Assembly: GCA_964607755.1 (NCBI GenBank)
Contig: CAZSMC010000005.1
Coordinates: 50,627 to 114,626 of the forward strand
Direction: 5' to 3'
Length of the DNA: 64,000 bases
Source: CAZSMC01 sp964607755
GTDB lineage: Bacteria; Zhuqueibacterota; Zhuqueibacteria; Residuimicrobiales; Krinioviventaceae
The position numbers and the translations under genes were made by a program. The notes below the pieces were generated by a model, which saw nothing but the letters and a program-made list of their open reading frames with translations, ran no database searches and was not told the origin of the DNA. Positions 43,674 to 51,567 of the stretch are shown here, in pieces (within the stretch, counting starts at the first letter, position 1; each line of letters starts with the position of its first letter).

Positions 43674-44150
43674 TCACTCCTTTTTTTCAACAAGTGCCAC
43701 AGCTTGTGCTGCGATTCCTTCTTCCCGTCCGATAAAGCCGAGGTGCTCAGTTGTCGTCGCTTTGACAGAGACATCATCTATCCCGAGGTTAAGCGACTCG
43801 GCAATATTATGACGCATCTGACGGATAAAAGAAGCAATTTTGGGCCGTTGTATAATTATCGTCGCATCGATATTGATAATCCGGTAGTCTCTTTTCCGCA
43901 GCAGTTTGGCAACATGCTCCATTAGCAATATGCTTGATATATCCTTGTATACCGGATCCGTATCCGGGAAATGGGTGCCGATATCGCCCAGAGCTGCTGC
44001 CCCGAGGAGCGCGTCATTTACAGCGTGAACCAGTACATCTGCGTCTGAATGACCGGACAAGCCACGGTCGAACGGGATTTCAACGCCGCCAAGTATCAGA
44101 GGCCGGTCTGTTGTTAATTTGTGAACATCAAAGCCCTGACCAATTCGCAT
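43674..44150 (-). CDS. ispF: 2-C-methyl-D-erythritol 2,4-cyclodiphosphate synthase
   Basis: MEP-pathway enzyme that releases CMP and forms the cyclic diphosphate. RIGQGFDVHKL has the zinc Asp and His, LSGHSDADVLVHAVNDALLGAAALGDIGTHFPD the rest of the site. I chose the ATG at 44150 (158 aa) since it lies just after the ispD stop with AAGG upstream; an ATG at 44159 inside ispD adds three residues. Confidence 0.96.
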   Translation of the reverse strand: MRIGQGFDVHKLTTDRPLILGGVEIPFDRGLSGHSDADVLVHAVNDALLGAAALGDIGTHFPDTDPVYKDISSILLMEHVAKLLRKRDYRIINIDATIIIQRPKIASFIRQMRHNIAESLNLGIDDVSVKATTTEHLGFIGREEGIAAQAVALVEKKE

Positions 44151-44151
44151 T

Positions 44152-44850
44152 CTATTCATCCTTTTTCAACAAAAAAGCAGCCAGATAAATATCTTCAGGA
44201 GAGGTAATTTTTATGTTTTTATAATCTCCCGGTACAACAGCGACTTTTTCACCGAGCTGCTCGACAAGCGCGGCATCGTCAGTGTTGAACAAATTTTTCT
44301 CAAATGCAGCCTGATTTGCACGCAGGATCACATCACGCCGGAAAGTTTGCGGTGTCTGAGCTGCCAGCAATGACTCCCGGTTCAGGGTGCGTTCTACCAG
44401 GTTGTTGCTGACCACTTTAATCGTGTCCTTGGGTTTCAATCCGACAACAGCAGCGCCGTATTCGTTAGCGGCCTCAATACTTTGCTGAATAATTCGTCGC
44501 GACACCAGCGGGCGGACACCGTCGTGGATCATCACAATATCAATATCCTCTGACACTGCAGACAATCCATTCCACACAGACTCGTGGCGTTTGTCCGCGC
44601 CTGTTATGACTTTGTCGTTTTTAGTGATATTCCATTCATTTTGAATGACGCGGTTAAAAGCCACAGTGTAATCCGGCGGCAGCACAGTAATCATTTTATC
44701 CACTGCATCGCATTCCTGAAAAACTTTTAGCGTGTACCATAAAATGGGTCTGCCGTGAATTTCAAGGAACTGTTTTGGTGTTTCACTCTGCATGCGCCGG
44801 CCGGATCCGGCTGCAACGATAATAGCAGCTACTCTCATCACCTCACTCAT
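44152..44850 (-). CDS. ispD: 2-C-methyl-D-erythritol 4-phosphate cytidylyltransferase
   Basis: MEP-pathway enzyme making CDP-methylerythritol. IIVAAGSGRRMQSETPKQFLEIHGRPI is the CTP-binding signature, and MIHDGVRPLVS and LLAAQTPQTFRRDVI follow. 232 aa from the first ATG; an ATG four codons later is an alternative start. It sits 9 nt after queA and directly upstream of ispF, the usual IspD-IspF pairing. Confidence 0.96.
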   Translation of the reverse strand: MSEVMRVAAIIVAAGSGRRMQSETPKQFLEIHGRPILWYTLKVFQECDAVDKMITVLPPDYTVAFNRVIQNEWNITKNDKVITGADKRHESVWNGLSAVSEDIDIVMIHDGVRPLVSRRIIQQSIEAANEYGAAVVGLKPKDTIKVVSNNLVERTLNRESLLAAQTPQTFRRDVILRANQAAFEKNLFNTDDAALVEQLGEKVAVVPGDYKNIKITSPEDIYLAAFLLKKDE

Positions 44851-44859
44851 AGATGCCAG

Positions 44860-45888
44860 TTACAGAATAAGCATGGCATCGCCATAGCTGTAAAATTTAT
44901 ATTCTTCGCGAATCGCTTTTCGATAGGCCTTGAAGATCATTTCGCGGGATGCAAATGCACAAACAAGCATAAGCAACGTTGAGCTGGGCAAATGAAAATT
45001 TGTGATCAGTTTATCGACAATCTTAAAGTCGTATGGCGGATAAATAAATTTATCTGTCCAGCCGCTGGATGGCTTGGCCCACCCTTCGGACGTGACGCTG
45101 GTTTCCAAAGTTCGAACCACGCTGGTCCCAACGGCAAAAACATTCTTTTTATTGCGTTTTGTTTCGTTAACAATGTCTGCGGTTTCTTGAGGAATATCGT
45201 AATGTTCGGAATCCATTTTATGGCGTCCCAGGTCTTCCACCTGGACCGGGCGAAAGCTTCCCAGACCCAGGTGCAGGACGACAGGAGCAATTTTGATGCC
45301 TTTGCGTTTGATCTTTTTCAGCAAATCTTCGGTAAAATGTAGACCTGCCGTAGGCGCAGCCACAGCGCCCCGCACTTTGGCGTACACGGTCTGATAGCGT
45401 TCCTTATCCATGGGTTCAGGTTCTCTTTTGATATATGGCGGCAAAGGTGACTTGCCAAGTTCGTCCACATATTCGTAAAATTTATCTGTATCATTAAACC
45501 GGACCACTCGTCCGCCGGAAACCGTATTGTCAATCACATCACAAGACAGTACATTGCCGATAGTCAGCCGGTTACCCACGCGGACTTTGCGCGCCGGTTT
45601 GACCAGCACTTCCCACAAACCCTGTTCCAGTTCACGCAGCAAAAACACCTCGACTTTGGCATCAGTCTTGTCTTTTGTTCCTTCCAGGCGGGCGGGAAAC
45701 ACTTTGGTCTCATTGACAATCAGGCAGTCTCCTCTTTCCATATAATCTATAACATTTTTAAATTTTTTTTCTTCTGTCTTTCCGGTTTCCCGGTCCAGCA
45801 CCATCAAACGGCACTCATCCCGTCGGTCGCTGGGATACTGGGCGATCAATTTTTCCGGCAATCGGTATTTAAAGTCCGACAGTTTCAT
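44860..45888 (-). CDS. queA: S-adenosylmethionine:tRNA ribosyltransferase-isomerase
   Basis: Queuosine-pathway enzyme that moves the ribose of SAM onto preQ1 in tRNA, 342 aa. MKLSDFKYRLPEKLIAQYPSDRRDECRLMVLDRETG is the standard start, with GGAGG 9 nt upstream of 45888; upstream in-frame residues are not family-like. AAPTAGLHFTEDLL and NFHLPSSTLLMLVCAFA are diagnostic. It lies downstream of ruvB, as in many bacteria. Confidence 0.96.
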   Translation of the reverse strand: MKLSDFKYRLPEKLIAQYPSDRRDECRLMVLDRETGKTEEKKFKNVIDYMERGDCLIVNETKVFPARLEGTKDKTDAKVEVFLLRELEQGLWEVLVKPARKVRVGNRLTIGNVLSCDVIDNTVSGGRVVRFNDTDKFYEYVDELGKSPLPPYIKREPEPMDKERYQTVYAKVRGAVAAPTAGLHFTEDLLKKIKRKGIKIAPVVLHLGLGSFRPVQVEDLGRHKMDSEHYDIPQETADIVNETKRNKKNVFAVGTSVVRTLETSVTSEGWAKPSSGWTDKFIYPPYDFKIVDKLITNFHLPSSTLLMLVCAFASREMIFKAYRKAIREEYKFYSYGDAMLIL

Positions 45889-45931
45889 CGCGCCAAACCT
45901 CCAACTGTTGTATAAATATTTATTTAACATT

Positions 45932-46960
45932 CTATTCAAAGAGACCTCTCTGGGCTGTGCCTCTTTTTTTTCTGCCAAAATGTTCAAAAGCCCGTTCAGT
46001 CGCCACTCGACCTCTGGGCGTTCTGTTTATAAATCCTTTTTGAATAAGGAAAGGTTCGTAAACCTCTTCGATAGTATCTCCTTCCTCGCCGATAGCCATG
46101 GCCAATGTATTCAATCCGACAGGGCCACCAGAAAACTTGTCGATCAGGGACAGTAAAATGCGTTTATCCATATCATCCAACCCGCTTTCATCGACATCCA
46201 TTTGCAGGAGAGCATTTTTTGCGCATTGTAAATCTATTTTTAAAAGCCCGTCAATCTGGGCAAAATCCCGGACCCGGCGTAATAACCGATTCGCAATTCT
46301 GGGAGTCCCTCGCGAGCGTGTAGCAATTTCCATGGCTGCTTTGTCATCCAATTCAACGCCGAGAATGTGAGCTGACCGCTTGACAATAAGTTTAAGGTCT
46401 TTATCCTCATAGAAATCAAGCCGGAACGAAACACCAAACCGGGCACGAAGCGGTGAAGTAATTAAACCAGCCCGGGTTGTTGCTCCGACCAGGGTAAACC
46501 GGGGCAGATTTAACTGCACCGTCCGCGCATTGGCACCCTTGTCGATGATAATATCGAGCGTATAATCTTCCATCGCCGGATACAGATATTCTTCAATCAC
46601 CCGGTTGAGACGGTGGATTTCATCGATAAAAAGAACGTCGCGTTCTTTCAGATTCGTCAGGATACCCGCCAGATCAGCCGGACGCTCCAGGGCCGGTCCC
46701 GATGTGGTTCGAATATCACTGTCCAATTCTTTGGCAACAATATTGGCAAGAGTCGTCTTGCCCAGGCCAGGCGGTCCGTGAAAAATCACGTGATCCAGCG
46801 ATTCGTTACGCTCCAATGCGGCACGAATGAATACATTTAAATTGGATTTCAGCTTGTCCTGACCGATAAATTCAGGCAATCTTGTTGGCCGCAACGTAAG
46901 TTCGAGATCGTAATCACCGGCCGTTCGTTCCGGATCTATGGGTCTGTATTGCTCTTGCAA
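45932..46960 (-). CDS. ruvB: Holliday junction branch migration ATPase RuvB
   Basis: AAA+ motor that drives branch migration with RuvA. Walker A GPPGLGKTTLAN, Walker B DEIHRL, sensor segment LVGATTRAGLITSPLRARFG, and a C-terminal winged helix with GFINRTPRGRVAT. 342 aa. It follows ruvA by 2 nt. Confidence 0.98.
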   Translation of the reverse strand: MQEQYRPIDPERTAGDYDLELTLRPTRLPEFIGQDKLKSNLNVFIRAALERNESLDHVIFHGPPGLGKTTLANIVAKELDSDIRTTSGPALERPADLAGILTNLKERDVLFIDEIHRLNRVIEEYLYPAMEDYTLDIIIDKGANARTVQLNLPRFTLVGATTRAGLITSPLRARFGVSFRLDFYEDKDLKLIVKRSAHILGVELDDKAAMEIATRSRGTPRIANRLLRRVRDFAQIDGLLKIDLQCAKNALLQMDVDESGLDDMDKRILLSLIDKFSGGPVGLNTLAMAIGEEGDTIEEVYEPFLIQKGFINRTPRGRVATERAFEHFGRKKRGTAQRGLFE

Positions 46961-46962
46961 AA

Positions 46963-47562
46963 TTATTGTCCACCCAATGCCGTTCGTACCAACTCTTCAA
47001 CCGATGCGTTTGCACCTTTCTTGGCAACAGCCTTTGCAACGGCGTTTTCCGCTTCGGCTTTCGAGTAGCCAAGAGAAATCATGGCAAGAACCGTCTGTTC
47101 ACTGATCTGGTTTGACAGCACCGTAACAGGTTCATGCTGTTGAATCGTTTGTTCAATCTTTGTTTGAGCTTTGTCCTGCAGGTCTAAAATGAGCCGTTGC
47201 GCTGTTTTCTTTCCCAGTCCTTTGATTTTTATCAGATTCGTTTCGTTTCTCTCGGAAATATCCTTGTATATAAACTCTACGCTATTGCCCGAAAGGATAC
47301 TCAATGCCAATTTTGGCCCCACACCATTAACAGCAATCAGATCGCGAAAAAGTTCCCGTTCATCGTCTGTAGCGAATCCATAGAGCGTCAATGCATCTTC
47401 TCTGACATGAAGATGCGTCAAAAGTGTGACTGTGCTCTCCACATCTCCTAATTGCTCAAAGGTTGAAACAGGTATCAGCACTTCGAGTCCGACACCGTTA
47501 TTATCAACAATGGCATGAGTGGGATATTTTTTAACAAGATTTCCGCTTATAAAGGATATCAT
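46963..47562 (-). CDS. ruvA: Holliday junction DNA-binding protein RuvA
   Basis: Tetrameric junction-binding partner of RuvB, 199 aa. The OB fold (MISFISGNLVKKYPTHAIVDNNGVGLEV) is followed by helix-hairpin-helix segments (LIAVNGVGPKLALSIL, LIKIKGLGKKTAQRLI) and a C-terminal RuvB-binding helix bundle. Its start overlaps the ruvC stop by 4 nt. Confidence 0.98.
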   Translation of the reverse strand: MISFISGNLVKKYPTHAIVDNNGVGLEVLIPVSTFEQLGDVESTVTLLTHLHVREDALTLYGFATDDERELFRDLIAVNGVGPKLALSILSGNSVEFIYKDISERNETNLIKIKGLGKKTAQRLILDLQDKAQTKIEQTIQQHEPVTVLSNQISEQTVLAMISLGYSKAEAENAVAKAVAKKGANASVEELVRTALGGQ

Positions 47563-48062
47563 CGGATATTGTTTTTTATAAATTCATTGCTTTGACATCT
47601 AAATGCATGACAAATGGCAATAGCCAACGCATCCGATGCGTCCATAGGAATCACAATATCTTTCAGGTTTAATAGATCCTGGATCATGCGCTGCACTTGT
47701 TCCTTAGAAGCTGCTCCATAGCCTGTAAGTGCCTGTTTCACTTCACGTGCAGAATATGTGGATACCGCTTTTTCAGCGTTTACTGCTGCCATAATAGCGG
47801 CGCCCCTGGCCTGACCCAGTTTTAACGCAGACTGTACGTTACGGCCATAAAACACATCTTCAAACGCCACAGCAGAAGGATTAAACTCCGTGATGATACG
47901 GGTAATGCCTTTATATATTTTTCTTAAACGTTCCGGAAGAGGCTCTGCAGCCACGGTTCGGATAACACCAAAAGTTATATGTTGAAAAGATGAAGAATTT
48001 GCGGCATTGATTAAACCGTATCCGGTTACAGCGCTGCCAGGGTCTATACCTAACACGATCAT
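47559..48062 (-). CDS. ruvC: Crossover junction endodeoxyribonuclease RuvC
   Basis: Resolves Holliday junctions. The acidic catalytic residues are visible in LGIDPGSAVTGYG (D7), FEDVFYGRN (Glu) and MDASDALAIAICHA (two Asp). 167 aa. It lies 1 nt after yebC. Confidence 0.97.
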   Translation of the reverse strand: MIVLGIDPGSAVTGYGLINAANSSSFQHITFGVIRTVAAEPLPERLRKIYKGITRIITEFNPSAVAFEDVFYGRNVQSALKLGQARGAAIMAAVNAEKAVSTYSAREVKQALTGYGAASKEQVQRMIQDLLNLKDIVIPMDASDALAIAICHAFRCQSNEFIKNNIR

Positions 48063-48063
48063 A

Positions 48064-48813
48064 TCAGGAGTTCATCGCTTCAATAAGCTCGTCATCAATG
48101 TCAAAGTTTGCATACACGTTTTGCATATCGTCCTGGTCTTCGAGGGCTTCCATGAGTTTGAGTACTTGTTCCGCTTGTTTACCTTCTACAAAAATTAGGT
48201 TTTGAGGCTCCATGGTAATTTCGCCATTTTCGAACTGGATTTTATTTTCCTCGAGTGCATTTTTGACATTCTCGAGTGCGCCGGGCTCTGTTTTGATTCG
48301 GAAATATTCATCTTCTGTCTCTATATCTTCAGCGCCGGCATCCAGGGCGATCATCATCAAATCATCTTCATCGGCATTGACTACTGGCACATTGATAATG
48401 CCGGTTTTGTTAAACATCCAGGAAACACTGCCGCTTTCTCCGAGGCTGCCGCCGTGTTTGGAAAGAATGTGACGAACTTGGGCAACAGTCCGATTTTTAT
48501 TATCAGTTAACGCTTCGCAGTAAAAAGCGACTCCACCGGGTGCATATCCTTCATAAACCACTTGTTCATAACTTGCACCGGGAAGTTCACCCGTTCCTTT
48601 TTTTATTGCTTTTTCAATATTTGCCACCGGCATATTGGCATTTTTAGCGTCCTGGATAGCCGCCCGGAGTCGGGGATTGGTTTCTTCGTCTCCGCCACCT
48701 TCACGTGCTGCCACTGTAATCTCACGAATCAGCCGGGTAAAAATTCGGCCTTTTTGAGCATCCTTGGCCGCTTTTTTTCGTTTAATTGTACTCCACTTTG
48801 AATGTCCTGACAT
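48064..48813 (-). CDS. YebC/PmpR-family regulatory protein
   Basis: 249 aa. MSGHSKWSTIKRKKAAKDAQKGRIFTRLIREI is the family signature. Members act as transcription regulators or, as shown more recently for some, help translate proline-rich stretches. It stands directly upstream of ruvC, a widespread association. AGGAGG precedes the ATG, and an attenuator-like hairpin lies just upstream. Confidence 0.95.
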   Translation of the reverse strand: MSGHSKWSTIKRKKAAKDAQKGRIFTRLIREITVAAREGGGDEETNPRLRAAIQDAKNANMPVANIEKAIKKGTGELPGASYEQVVYEGYAPGGVAFYCEALTDNKNRTVAQVRHILSKHGGSLGESGSVSWMFNKTGIINVPVVNADEDDLMMIALDAGAEDIETEDEYFRIKTEPGALENVKNALEENKIQFENGEITMEPQNLIFVEGKQAEQVLKLMEALEDQDDMQNVYANFDIDDELIEAMNS

Positions 48814-48829
48814 GCGTCCTCCTAAAATA

Positions 48830-48866
48830 AAATCCCGTACCCTGTAAAAGCGGGGAACGGGAATTT
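48830..48866 (-). promoter_or_regulatory. Attenuator-like hairpin before yebC
   Basis: On the minus strand ACGGGA- and ACGGGTT-like arms form a GC-rich stem (CCCGT/ACGGG plus CCC/GGG, about 15-nt loop with one mismatch). TTTTATTTT follows, and the yebC Shine-Dalgarno comes directly after. It could end transcription early in the yebC-ruvCAB operon. Confidence 0.45.
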
Positions 48867-48936
48867 AAATTTATATAAAAAATAGATGCATAACATAATG
48901 TTCTCGTCTGAATATAATTTAAGACATGAAATATAA

Positions 48937-48977
48937 TAAAAAAAATGCCCGATTTCAATAAAATTCTCGGGCATTTT
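48937..48977 (-). terminator. Intrinsic terminator of the SPOR lipoprotein gene
   Basis: Minus strand AAAATGCCCGA, 14-nt loop, TCGGGCATTTT continued by more T. It lies about 40 nt after the stop at 49016. Confidence 0.85.
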
Positions 48978-49015
48978 AATTTTTTCCTTGATTTTGGCTA
49001 ATTTTTTGCTATAAA

Positions 49016-49564
49016 TTATCGGCTTTTCTCATCGGCAGGTTTAGCCTGAGAATCCGGTGGCGGGCCTTGCCAGACCATAGTTTGCACAACCCATGATTCT
49101 AAAAATCCCCTTTCTGCTGCTTTTTGCTGCAATTCATCTGCTTCGAATCTCGAAGTGCAGTCCCCTACTCTGATCTTGTAATAAGGATCGTCAAATGTCC
49201 GGTACACCTGTTCCTCAAAGCTGAGCACTGCCTCACGCAGCACAGCACGGGCTTCGGATTCATCTCGCGTGGCAATGAGCTGTACACGATAACCAGGAAC
49301 TTTATGGCCAACATCCAAAGTATCAGGCGTTTCGCTTCCGCGAAGAATGCTCTCGATATCGACAACATCTTTTTTTGACACCTCCGGTTCCGGAACAGCG
49401 ATGGTATAATCGCCAAGAGAAGTGGGCTCAAAATCCTCGTTCATGCGGAACTGTTCTGCCTCTTCTTTCGTTTGATTTCTAGTTTCTCGCTGAACTTGAG
49501 AAGGCCCGGCGCAAAAAAACAGCAATCCTGCTAAAAAAATCGTCACTATTTTTAAATAATTCAT
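49016..49564 (-). CDS. SPOR-domain lipoprotein
   Basis: 182 aa from the ATG at 49564, chosen for GAGGA 5 nt upstream. A short hydrophobic segment ending LLFFCAG supplies the lipidated Cys. After an acidic linker, a SPOR domain (YRVQLIATRDESEARAVLREAVLSFEEQVYRTFDDPYYKIRVGD) fills about residues 95-170. SPOR domains bind denuded septal peptidoglycan, so a cell-division or envelope role is likely. It is transcribed alone, from a good promoter to a good terminator. Confidence 0.82.
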   Translation of the reverse strand: MNYLKIVTIFLAGLLFFCAGPSQVQRETRNQTKEEAEQFRMNEDFEPTSLGDYTIAVPEPEVSKKDVVDIESILRGSETPDTLDVGHKVPGYRVQLIATRDESEARAVLREAVLSFEEQVYRTFDDPYYKIRVGDCTSRFEADELQQKAAERGFLESWVVQTMVWQGPPPDSQAKPADEKSR

Positions 49565-49591
49565 CGAAATCCTCATTTTTTATAGGCATAA

Positions 49592-49620
49592 AAGATACTA
49601 AAAAACGAACCTGAAATCAA
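49592..49620 (-). promoter_or_regulatory. Promoter for the SPOR lipoprotein gene
   Basis: Minus strand TTGATT, exactly 17 bp, TATCTT, with the start codon about 28 nt downstream of the -10. Confidence 0.6.
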
Positions 49621-50205
49621 TATTATTTTCATGCATAAAGCTTAATAGAGTAATTGTATCACCAATGGTATAAGCGGAAATATTATGACTTGCGTAAAGA
49701 TGGGTCGCTCATTGATTGCGGATAAATTATATAAGGCATTATTTAATATGATGTTATGAGACAAGTTGAATTCACTCAGCGATTCCTTGTCTAGATTAAT
49801 CTTGACTTTTTCACCAAAAGGATGTATAATATAAATCAAGTTTTTAACTTTTTGGAGATAGAATTGAAAAATGTAGTAACATACATTATTTCAGCGTTTA
49901 TTCATTTATCGGGAATGGGACGTGAACCTGCATTGTGGACCAATGTGCCCCATATTCCTTTCCATCCTTTCTTGTCCGAATCATTCTCTCGCGGTCAACG
50001 CATTGATGTGCGGCTCGGGAATCTCGCTTTTCTTCTTTTCGCAAAATCACCAATTCCCGACGTCTTTGCTGTCAAAGCGTACTCGGCTCTACCACTCTCA
50101 AGACATTAAAAATCCAAATCGGATTTGTTATCTTAACATGTGGGGAACAAAAATGTTTCCCTTTTCATTGGAAATAAAACATTCACATAACAAACTGGAG
50201 GATTT
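49621..50205. other. Gene-poor stretch between divergent genes
   Basis: About 585 bp between the SPOR-gene promoter and the citrate-synthase-like gene. Open frames of 65 codons (minus) and 95 codons (plus, 49822-50109) exist but match nothing I recognise. On the plus strand GGGGAAC/GTTTCCC with TTTT (50142-50166) forms a small terminator-like stem about 40 nt before the next start. No RNA gene was recognised. Confidence 0.5.
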
Positions 50206-51567
50206 ATGAACACTCAAACACAGGAAGTAACGAAAAGAAAATATCCTCTTGTAGACGTTAAAGAACCGAACCTTTTTCGAGACATTTTTCCTTACAACCA
50301 GATCCCAAAAACCGTTTTTGACAACGAGATTGTCGATGTAAAACCGGCAGAAAACATCTGGATCACTGACACAACGTTCCGGGATGGTCAGCAGGCTCGG
50401 CCTCCGTATTCTGTCGAACAAGTTTCAAAATTGTTCGATCTGCTACACAGATTATCGGGCCCTAACGGTGTGATCCGTCAATCTGAATTTTTTATCTACT
50501 CCGATAAAGACCGGGAAATTCTTGAAGAAGTACGCAACAAGGGATATGAATTTCCAAAAGTAACATCATGGATCCGGGCGAATCCTAAAGATTTTGAACT
50601 GGTGCGTCAAGTGAGCATCAAAGAAACCGGCATCTTGACCTCGATTTCGGATTATCATATCTTTTTAAAATTCCGGAAAACCCGTCGGCAGGTGCTGGAA
50701 ACGTTTATGAACACTGTCCAGTCCGCTGCCGAAGCTGGCCTGGAAACCGTGCGCTGCCATTTTGAAGACATAACCCGCGCCGATTTTTGGGGCACAGTCG
50801 TGCCGTTTGCTGAAGAACTCATAGAATTTTCCGAGCGAACCGGCCTGAACATCAAAATCAGGTTGTGCGATACCATGGGCTATGGTGTGCCTTTTCCAGG
50901 TGTAGCGTTACCGCGGTCGATCCGGAAAATTGTTTATTATCTGCAAAAAAGCGTTGGCATACCTTCGGAACATCTGGAATGGCACGGCCACAATGATTTC
51001 CACAAAGTTCACGCCAATTCATTATGCGCATGGTTGTCCGGTGTAAGTGCTGTGAATGGAACAATTCTCGGCTTTGGCGAGCGCACTGGTAATTCACCAA
51101 TTGAAGCGCTGGCTATTGAGTACGCCTCTGTTAAAGGTGATACCAATGGTATGGACCTTATGGCTATTAATGAAATTGCCGAGTATATGCGCGAAATCGG
51201 CGCTGACATCCCGTCGAACTTTCCGTTTGTCGGAGAGCATTTCAATGTGACACGAGCAGGCATCCACGCCGATGGTGTGATCAAAAATGAAGAAATTTAT
51301 AATATTTTTGACACAGCAAAAATCCTTGGCCGGCCCATCAATGTAAACCTCACAGACCGGTCCGGAATTGCCGGGGTTGGCTTTTGGGTGAATCAAAAAC
51401 TCAAGGAACGCGGTTTGCCGCCAGTTGAAAAACGTAATCCAAGAGTGGCCAAAATCTACGAATGGATTGAAGAACAATATCAATATGGCCGGGTTACTTC
51501 GATTTCTCAAGAAGAAATGATGCAACAGTTTAAAAAACATTTCCCGGAAGCAGCAGTTGAAGAATAA
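50206..51567 (+). CDS. Re-citrate synthase/homocitrate synthase-like enzyme
   Basis: DRE-TIM metallolyase, 453 aa, which joins acetyl-CoA to a 2-oxo acid. The signature ITDTTFRDGQQ places D55, R59 and D60 in the metal/catalytic site, and HGHND (H260, H262) is the metal-binding HxH. No C-terminal leucine-binding regulatory domain is present, so it is not a standard leuA product. An isocitrate-dehydrogenase-family gene lies downstream, no other lysine- or leucine-pathway gene is nearby, and the length fits Re-type citrate synthase, so I favour citrate formation. Homocitrate or citramalate synthesis remains possible. GGAGG precedes the ATG. Confidence 0.8.
   Translation: MNTQTQEVTKRKYPLVDVKEPNLFRDIFPYNQIPKTVFDNEIVDVKPAENIWITDTTFRDGQQARPPYSVEQVSKLFDLLHRLSGPNGVIRQSEFFIYSDKDREILEEVRNKGYEFPKVTSWIRANPKDFELVRQVSIKETGILTSISDYHIFLKFRKTRRQVLETFMNTVQSAAEAGLETVRCHFEDITRADFWGTVVPFAEELIEFSERTGLNIKIRLCDTMGYGVPFPGVALPRSIRKIVYYLQKSVGIPSEHLEWHGHNDFHKVHANSLCAWLSGVSAVNGTILGFGERTGNSPIEALAIEYASVKGDTNGMDLMAINEIAEYMREIGADIPSNFPFVGEHFNVTRAGIHADGVIKNEEIYNIFDTAKILGRPINVNLTDRSGIAGVGFWVNQKLKERGLPPVEKRNPRVAKIYEWIEEQYQYGRVTSISQEEMMQQFKKHFPEAAVEE

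Noticed and set aside
49642..49839. Minus-strand 65-codon open frame
   Set aside because: Low-complexity hydrophobic sequence, no ribosome-binding site seen and no family match.
49822..50109. Plus-strand 95-codon open frame before the citrate-synthase-like gene
   Set aside because: No recognisable family, mixed composition and an in-frame TTG start is the only one with a ribosome-binding site. Kept only as part of the spacer description.
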